Part shown: one piece after another, positions 59,181 through 64,000 of the stretch
Numbering within the stretch: position 1 is the stretch's first letter
How the letters are laid out: each line of letters starts with the position of its first letter
DNA from: Pseudomonas fluorescens
Lineage (GTDB): Bacteria > Pseudomonadota > Gammaproteobacteria > Pseudomonadales > Pseudomonadaceae
Direction: 5' to 3'
DNA length: 64,000 nt
NCBI RefSeq assembly: GCF_902497875.1
Contig: NZ_CABVHY010000033.1
Span: 1-64,000 of the forward strand
The notes under the pieces: model-generated
The model's input: the letters and a program-made list of their open reading frames with translations, nothing else
Databases searched by the model: none
What the model was told of the DNA's origin: nothing
Program-made: the position numbers and the translations under genes

Positions 59181-59902
59181 CGCGTCATCCCCCGCACGCC
59201 CTGGTTGTAACGCCGCTCAAGCACCCGCAGCACATAGTTCGAGGCACTGGTGATCAGCAGGTACAGCGCTGCCGCCAACAGCAGGAAATCCAGCATGTTG
59301 AAGGTGCTTTTGCCAGCCTCCTGGGCGACCTTGACCAGGTCCGACAAGCCAATGATCGATACCAGCGCCGTGGCCTTGAGCAGTACCAGCCAGTTGTTGC
59401 CAAGGCTCGGCAAAGCGAAGCGCATCATTTGCGGGAACACCACGAAGCGAAACCGTTGCCAGCGGTTCAAGCCAAACGCCGCACCGGCTTCTTGCTGGCC
59501 CCGTGGGACGCTGAGAATCGCTCCGCGAAAGGTCTCGGTGAAGTAGGCGCCATAGATAAACCCCAGGGTAATGATCCCGGCCACGAACGGATCAATTTCC
59601 ATATAGGGCCAGTCCATGGCCTCGGTCAGGCTGCTCAACCAGCCTTGCAGGCTGTAGAAAATCAGCAGCATCAACACCAGATCGGGAACGCCGCGGATCA
59701 GTGTCGTGTAGAAGGTCGCCGGCAGGTTGAGGATGCGCAGCGGCGACAGTTTGGCGGCCGCACCCAGCAGGCCCATCAACATGCTCACCAGCAACGAAAG
59801 AAACGACAGCTTGAGCGTCACCCAGGTGCCATGCAGCAACAGAGGGCCATAGCCCTGCAGGGCCGACACGTCGAGGCCCAGAATATTCAGGAAGAAATTC
59901 AC
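59177..59902 (-). CDS. Polar amino-acid ABC permease (HisQ-like), 241 aa
   Basis: The start taken is GTG at 59902 (product MNFFLNILGLDVSALQGYG); GTG at 59911 is possible. It has five membrane helices, the fingerprint TTLIRGVPDLVLMLLIFYS and the EAA loop AGAAFGLNRWQRFRFVVFPQ. It makes the second half of the channel. It lies 75 bp after the binding-protein gene and overlaps the HisM-like gene by 4 bp. Confidence 0.93.
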   Translation of the reverse strand: MNFFLNILGLDVSALQGYGPLLLHGTWVTLKLSFLSLLVSMLMGLLGAAAKLSPLRILNLPATFYTTLIRGVPDLVLMLLIFYSLQGWLSSLTEAMDWPYMEIDPFVAGIITLGFIYGAYFTETFRGAILSVPRGQQEAGAAFGLNRWQRFRFVVFPQMMRFALPSLGNNWLVLLKATALVSIIGLSDLVKVAQEAGKSTFNMLDFLLLAAALYLLITSASNYVLRVLERRYNQGVRGMTR

Positions 59903-59977
59903 GTCAGTCACCCGTCTTGATTTGCCGCAGCCGGACGCTGCGTCGCACAGGGCGATGCAGCGTGGTCGGTGCAAGGA

Positions 59978-60757
59978 TCAGTTGTTGTAGAGGTCGAGAT
60001 CGCCGAAGTGTTTCTGCTGGATCTGCGCGTAGATGCCCTTTTCATGCAGGGCCTTGATGGCGGCATTGAGCATGCCTTTGAGTTCGTCGTTGTCCTTGCG
60101 CAGGCCAATGGCGATTTCCGACGGTACCAACGGGTCACTGATACCCTGGCTGTTCTGGAAGTCGGCGCCTTGTGGCGACTTCAGGAAACTCATTTCCGCT
60201 TGCAGCTTGTCCTGGATCGAGGCATCGAGACGCCCGAAAACCAGATCCGCATAGACCTGGTCCTGACTCTGATAGGCCCGCAGCTGCACACCACCCGGAG
60301 CCAGTCTGGCTTTGGCGTAAGTCTCCTGAATCGTGCCCTGCATGTAGCCGATCACCTTGCCCTTGAGGGATTGCGCGGTGGGCTCCAGGCCGGAATCCTT
60401 GCGGGTGACAATCGCGGTCGGGCCGGCGTACAGACGGTCAGAGAAGTCGATCTGTTTCTTGCGGGCGTCGGTCACTGTCATCGACGACTCGATCGCATCG
60501 AACTTGCCGGCCTTGAGAGCAGGAATCAGCCCGTCGAAGTCATTGCTGACCCACACGCACTTGAGCTTGAGCTCGGCGCAGATGGCATTGCCCAGGTCCA
60601 CGCCAAAACCTTGCACGCCGCCATCGGCGGTGGTCGATTCGAACGGTGGGTAGCTTGGATTCACGCCAAATCGCAGTTCTTTCCACTCTTTGGCGCTAGC
60701 GCCTGTGGTGCAGAACAGCACCGCGAGTACCGGCAAGGTCAGCCATTTCTTGTTCAT
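59978..60757 (-). CDS. Periplasmic amino-acid-binding protein (HisJ/ArtJ-like), 259 aa
   Basis: The start at 60757 (MNKKWLTLPVLAVLFCTTGASA) begins a 22-residue signal peptide. The mature protein opens KEWKELRFGVNPSYPPFEST and has the signature GFGVDLGNAICAELKLKCVW, DGLIPALKAGKFDAIESSMT and RKKQIDFSDRLYAGPTAIVT. The cationic-amino-acid binders (Arg, Lys, Orn, His) have this form; the gene neighbourhood suggests arginine, ornithine or citrulline. It is the first gene of the transporter operon. Confidence 0.94.
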   Translation of the reverse strand: MNKKWLTLPVLAVLFCTTGASAKEWKELRFGVNPSYPPFESTTADGGVQGFGVDLGNAICAELKLKCVWVSNDFDGLIPALKAGKFDAIESSMTVTDARKKQIDFSDRLYAGPTAIVTRKDSGLEPTAQSLKGKVIGYMQGTIQETYAKARLAPGGVQLRAYQSQDQVYADLVFGRLDASIQDKLQAEMSFLKSPQGADFQNSQGISDPLVPSEIAIGLRKDNDELKGMLNAAIKALHEKGIYAQIQQKHFGDLDLYNN

Positions 60758-61033
60758 CTTCTTGAGTCCCGATTTATTTGGATTTATCGCGGCCTGGTAC
60801 AGGTCCGAGCCACATTTATGGGCAGGAGCAGAGAGTCGATGCGGCATTCACCGCAACAGGGTTGTTATTGTTTTTAATGGGTGCGTCGCCACACCCTCCC
60901 TGAAACCCTTGGCGCAGACGGCTTCAACGGGAAGTCCAGAATGCCGACAGAACGCCTTGGGCAGGTGTCGTAACGGCCTGCGCAGACAGACCAGTTGTGC
61001 TGATAAGGGCTATTTGACAGCCGAATCGGTCGT

Positions 61034-61136
61034 TGTGGGAGCGAGCTTGCTCGCGATGGACTCAAGGGCGGGCGCGTTTATTCAGAAAACACGCATTATC
61101 GTTAACGTCCATCGCGAGCAAGCTCGCTCCTACGGG
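61034..61136. repeat. REPIN, GCGAGC type, 103 bp (inverted twin of 44554-44655)
   Basis: TGTGGGAGCGAGCTTGCTCGCGATGGA and TCCATCGCGAGCAAGCTCGCTCC surround a spacer with CAGAAAACACGCATTATCGTTAACG, the reverse complement of the spacer of 44554-44655 apart from a few changes. The remainder of 60758-61261 shows no other feature. Confidence 0.9.
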
Positions 61137-61261
61137 ACTGCAAAAATGCACACCCAACCTGCAGTTATCCGGGTTGTACAGGGCAAATTTGCACTGTTAC
61201 GATCCATCATCGTTCGCGCGCGAGCATTTCTATAAAGAACAATAAAAGCAGGGAGTTAGTG

Positions 61262-62368
61262 ATGACTGCTCAGGTTTCTTCCCAAGTGACACGGGACATC
61301 GACGCCACACAAAACGAAGTGCTGGCCCAGGTCCGCAACCAGATTGGCCATCTGACCCTCAACCGCCCCGCCGGTCTCAATGCCATTACCCTGAACATGG
61401 TCCGCTGCCTGCAACAGCAACTTGACGCCTGGGCCGATGACCCGCAGGTGCATGCGGTGGTCTTGCGCGGTGCCGGTGAAAAGGCCTTTTGCGCCGGGGG
61501 CGACATCCGCACGCTGTACGACAGCTTCAAAAACGGGCAAACCCTGCACCAGGAGTTTTTCGTCGAGGAATACGCCCTCGACCTGGCCATCCACCACTAC
61601 CCCAAACCGGTGCTGGCGCTGATGGACGGATTTGTCCTCGGCGGTGGCATGGGGTTGGTGCAAGGCGCAGACCTTCGGGTGGTCACCGAACGCAGCCGTC
61701 TGGCGATGCCGGAAGTGGCCATCGGTTATTTCCCGGATGTCGGTGGCAGCTATTTCCTGCCGCGCATCCCTGGTGAACTGGGGATCTACCTCGGCGTCAG
61801 TGGCGTGCAGATCCGCGCCGCCGATGCGCTGTATTGCGGATTGGCCGATTGGTACCTGGAAAGCGACAAACTGGCGGTGCTGGATCAGCGCCTCGACAGC
61901 CTGCAGTGGCACGACACTCCGCTCAAGGACCTGCAAGGTCTTCTGGCCACACTCGCCGTGCAACAACTGCCTGATGCCCCCTTGCACGCCCTGCGTCCGG
62001 CCATTGACCATTTCTTCGCCCTGCCCGACGTGCCGAGCATCGTCGAGCAGTTGCGCGAAGTGACGGTTGCCGACAGCCACGAGTGGGCCCTGAGCACCGC
62101 CACACTGCTGGAAAGCCGCTCGCCGCTGGCAATGGGCGTAACCTTGGAGATGCTGCGTCGCGGTCGCCATCTGAGCCTGGAGGCATGCTTCGCCCTGGAG
62201 CTGCATCTGGACCGTCAGTGGTTCGAACGAGGCGACTTGATTGAAGGCGTGCGCGCCTTGCTGATCGACAAAGACAAGACACCGCGCTGGAACCCGCCGA
62301 CCCTGCACGCCCTCGACGGCGAGCAGGTCGCGAGTTTCTTCTGCGGTTTCGACACGAGTGGGAGCTGA
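61262..62368 (+). CDS. 3-hydroxyisobutyryl-CoA hydrolase-like enoyl-CoA hydratase family protein, 368 aa
   Basis: The start at 61262 follows GGGAG. The crotonase fold is clear: FCAGGDIRTLYDSFKNG, MDGFVLGGGMGLVQGADLRV and PEVAIGYFPDVGGSYFLPRI. The length (368) and the FPDVGGSYFLPRIPG string separate the 3-hydroxyisobutyryl-CoA hydrolase group from simple hydratases of about 260 residues. It would release 3-hydroxyisobutyrate in valine breakdown. It lies 3 bp ahead of an acyl-CoA dehydrogenase. Confidence 0.88.
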   Translation: MTAQVSSQVTRDIDATQNEVLAQVRNQIGHLTLNRPAGLNAITLNMVRCLQQQLDAWADDPQVHAVVLRGAGEKAFCAGGDIRTLYDSFKNGQTLHQEFFVEEYALDLAIHHYPKPVLALMDGFVLGGGMGLVQGADLRVVTERSRLAMPEVAIGYFPDVGGSYFLPRIPGELGIYLGVSGVQIRAADALYCGLADWYLESDKLAVLDQRLDSLQWHDTPLKDLQGLLATLAVQQLPDAPLHALRPAIDHFFALPDVPSIVEQLREVTVADSHEWALSTATLLESRSPLAMGVTLEMLRRGRHLSLEACFALELHLDRQWFERGDLIEGVRALLIDKDKTPRWNPPTLHALDGEQVASFFCGFDTSGS

Positions 62369-62371
62369 GCC

Positions 62372-63523
62372 ATGCACGACCTTGAATTGAGTGAAGAGCA
62401 AGTCATGATCCGCGACATGGCCCGGGACTTCGCCCGCCGTGAAATCGCCCCCCATGCTCAGGCCTGGGAAAAGGCCGGCTGGATCGATGACGCGCTGGTG
62501 GCGAAGATGGGCGAGCTGGGCTTGCTCGGCATGGTGGTTCCCGAGGAATGGGGCGGCACCTATGTCGACTACGTGGCCTACGCCCTGGCGGTGGAAGAAA
62601 TCTCCGCCGGTGACGGCGCGACCGGGGCCTTGATGAGCATCCACAACTCGGTGGGCTGCGGGCCGGTGCTCAATTACGGTACCGAGGAACAGAAGCAGAC
62701 CTGGCTGCCGGATCTGGCCAGCGGCCAGGCCATCGGCTGTTTCGCCCTGACCGAACCTCAGGCCGGTTCCGAAGCCCACAACCTGCGCACCCGCGCCGAA
62801 CTGCGCGACGGTCAGTGGGTGATCAACGGCGCCAAGCAATTCGTCAGCAACGGCAAACGGGCCAAGCTGGCGATTGTCTTTGCAGTCACTGATCCGGATC
62901 TGGGTAAAAAGGGCATTTCCGCGTTCCTGGTACCGACCGACACCCCGGGCTTTATCGTCGACCGGACCGAACACAAGATGGGCATCCGCGCCTCGGACAC
63001 CTGCGCCGTGACCCTCAACCAATGCACCATTCCCGAAGCCAACCTGTTGGGTGAGCGCGGCAAGGGCCTGGCGATTGCCCTGTCGAATCTGGAAGGCGGT
63101 CGAATCGGCATCGCCGCGCAAGCCCTGGGCATTGCCCGTGCGGCCTTCGAAGCGGCACTGGCTTATTCGCGCGACCGGGTACAGTTCGACAAACCGATCA
63201 TCGAGCACCAGAGCATCGCCAACCTGCTGGCGGACATGCACACCCGCCTGAACGCGGCGCGCTTGTTGATTCTGCATGCAGCGCGGTTGCGCAGTGCCGG
63301 CAAACCCTGCCTGTCGGAAGCCTCACAAGCCAAGCTGTTTGCTTCGGAGATGGCGGAAAAGGTCTGTTCCTCCGCAATACAGATCCACGGCGGCTACGGG
63401 TATCTGGAAGATTATCCGGTGGAGCGCTACTACCGCGATGCGCGGATTACCCAGATCTATGAAGGATCGAGCGAGATACAGCGGATGGTGATTGCGCGGG
63501 ATTTGAAGAACTATCAGATCTGA
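62372..63523 (+). CDS. Acyl-CoA dehydrogenase (branched/short chain), 383 aa
   Basis: This is the standard flavoprotein: CFALTEPQAGSEAHNLRT, GIRASDTCAVTLNQCTIPE, AYSRDRVQFDKPI and IHGGYGYLEDYPVERYYRDA, then ITQIYEGSSEIQRMVIARDL, where the Glu of YEGSSE is the catalytic base in this group. It oxidises acyl-CoA with FAD and passes electrons to ETF. Its position after the hydrolase-like gene suggests isobutyryl-CoA or a similar branched acyl-CoA. Confidence 0.93.
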   Translation: MHDLELSEEQVMIRDMARDFARREIAPHAQAWEKAGWIDDALVAKMGELGLLGMVVPEEWGGTYVDYVAYALAVEEISAGDGATGALMSIHNSVGCGPVLNYGTEEQKQTWLPDLASGQAIGCFALTEPQAGSEAHNLRTRAELRDGQWVINGAKQFVSNGKRAKLAIVFAVTDPDLGKKGISAFLVPTDTPGFIVDRTEHKMGIRASDTCAVTLNQCTIPEANLLGERGKGLAIALSNLEGGRIGIAAQALGIARAAFEAALAYSRDRVQFDKPIIEHQSIANLLADMHTRLNAARLLILHAARLRSAGKPCLSEASQAKLFASEMAEKVCSSAIQIHGGYGYLEDYPVERYYRDARITQIYEGSSEIQRMVIARDLKNYQI

Positions 63524-63525
63524 AG

Positions 63526-63629
63526 CAAAAGATCGCAGCCTATCGGCAGCTCCTACAGGATTTGCGTACACCCGGTATTAACGGGTGAACGCGGTCGGTG
63601 TGTGAGCTGCCGCAGGCTGCGATCTTTTC
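63526..63629. repeat. REPIN, AGCTGCCG type, 104 bp
   Basis: CAAAAGATCGCAGCC...AGCTCCTAC and GTGAGCTGCCGCAGGCTGCGATCTTTT are inverted halves. The spacer includes ACCCGGTATTAACGGGT, an inner palindrome. It lies between converging genes. Confidence 0.88.
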
Positions 63630-63641
63630 AAGGCACCAACA

Positions 63642-64000
63642 TCACTTCCCTTTGAACTGCGCCGCACGCTTGTCAATAAACGCCGCCATCCCTTCCTTGC
63701 GATCTTCAATGGCAAACGCCGCATGGAATACCCGGCGTTCGAAACGCACGCCTTCGGACAGGCTGACTTCAAAGGCGCGGTTGACGCTTTCCTTGACCAT
63801 CATCGCGATCGGCAGGGATTTGCTGGCAATCACTGTGGCCACTTTCAGCGCTTCTTCCAGCAGTTCATCCACCGGTACGATGCGCGCAACGATCCCGGCA
63901 CGCTCGGCTTCCACCGCATCGATCAAGCGCCCGCTCAGGCACATTTCCATGGACTTGGCCTTGCCCACCGCACGGGTCAGGCGCTGGGTGCCGCCCATGC
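63642..64000 (-). CDS. Enoyl-CoA hydratase, C-terminal part (cut by window edge)
   Basis: The frame runs off the right edge. The 118 visible residues are the C-terminal half of a crotonase: MGGTQRLTRAVGKAKSMEMC, LSGRLIDAVEAERAGIVAR, ERRVFHAAFAIEDRKEGMAA and FIDKRAAQFKGK. The two catalytic Glu residues lie before this part and are not visible. It converges on the acyl-CoA dehydrogenase, and the REPIN lies between them. It is probably another step of the branched-chain acyl-CoA pathway. Confidence 0.92.
   Translation of the reverse strand, partial: MGGTQRLTRAVGKAKSMEMCLSGRLIDAVEAERAGIVARIVPVDELLEEALKVATVIASKSLPIAMMVKESVNRAFEVSLSEGVRFERRVFHAAFAIEDRKEGMAAFIDKRAAQFKGK

Overview
The window reads as chromosomal DNA of a fluorescent-group Pseudomonas. 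The GC content is high. REP/REPIN palindromes of the GCGAGCAAGCTCGC and AGCTGCCG-AGGCTGCGATCTTTT types are scattered between genes, and the enzymes (NirBD, LigD, CtlX, AstA, SUF, valine-catabolic acyl-CoA enzymes) look like Pseudomonas proteins. No replication, ribosomal or phage structural genes are present. All identifications come from reading the translated sequence; no database search was run.

Layout. Bases 1-3900 are a worn accessory stretch: the tail of a frameshifted IS4-type transposase, three small hypothetical genes, an intact selenocysteine tRNA (selC), and C-terminal scraps of selB, a GNAT acetyltransferase and a Cys/Met-type PLP enzyme. Bases 3876-12377 (minus strand) hold a tightly packed SUF iron-sulfur operon: sufB-C-D-S-U, a fusion of a cysteine-free A-type-carrier-like domain with SufT, a YyaL-type thioredoxin-fold protein and an AhpD-like protein. 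A perfect 17-bp inverted repeat lies at its putative promoter. Bases 12480-13530 are almost pure repeat: a 438-bp element present twice in tandem, then 87-bp tandem units. After a Rieske ferredoxin gene, bases 14087-30101 carry a 16-gene MSHA-type pilus locus (mshI to mshQ) in nearly the Vibrio order.

Bases 30537-36210 hold a catabolic set (glutamine-synthetase-like ligase, aldehyde dehydrogenase, iron alcohol dehydrogenase, APC permease) that fits a gamma-glutamylated amine or amino-alcohol pathway. The most unusual block is 38561-44347: a four-helix membrane protein converging on a coupled pair made of an HEXXH metallopeptidase and a 957-residue protein that joins an amidase-like domain, an alpha/beta-hydrolase domain and a caspase domain. 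This is the best candidate for an undescribed system.

Next comes nirBD, with a sigma-54-type promoter and a leader that looks built for NasT/ANTAR antitermination. It is followed by a CBS protein, an orphan tyrosine recombinase, ligD, two small exported proteins and an HPP membrane protein behind a structured leader. Bases 54887-60757 combine astA, the citrulline hydrolase gene ctlX, an Lrp-type regulator and a complete polar amino-acid ABC transporter, suggesting arginine/citrulline uptake and use. The window ends in branched-chain acyl-CoA catabolism (3-hydroxyisobutyryl-CoA hydrolase-like, acyl-CoA dehydrogenase, partial enoyl-CoA hydratase).
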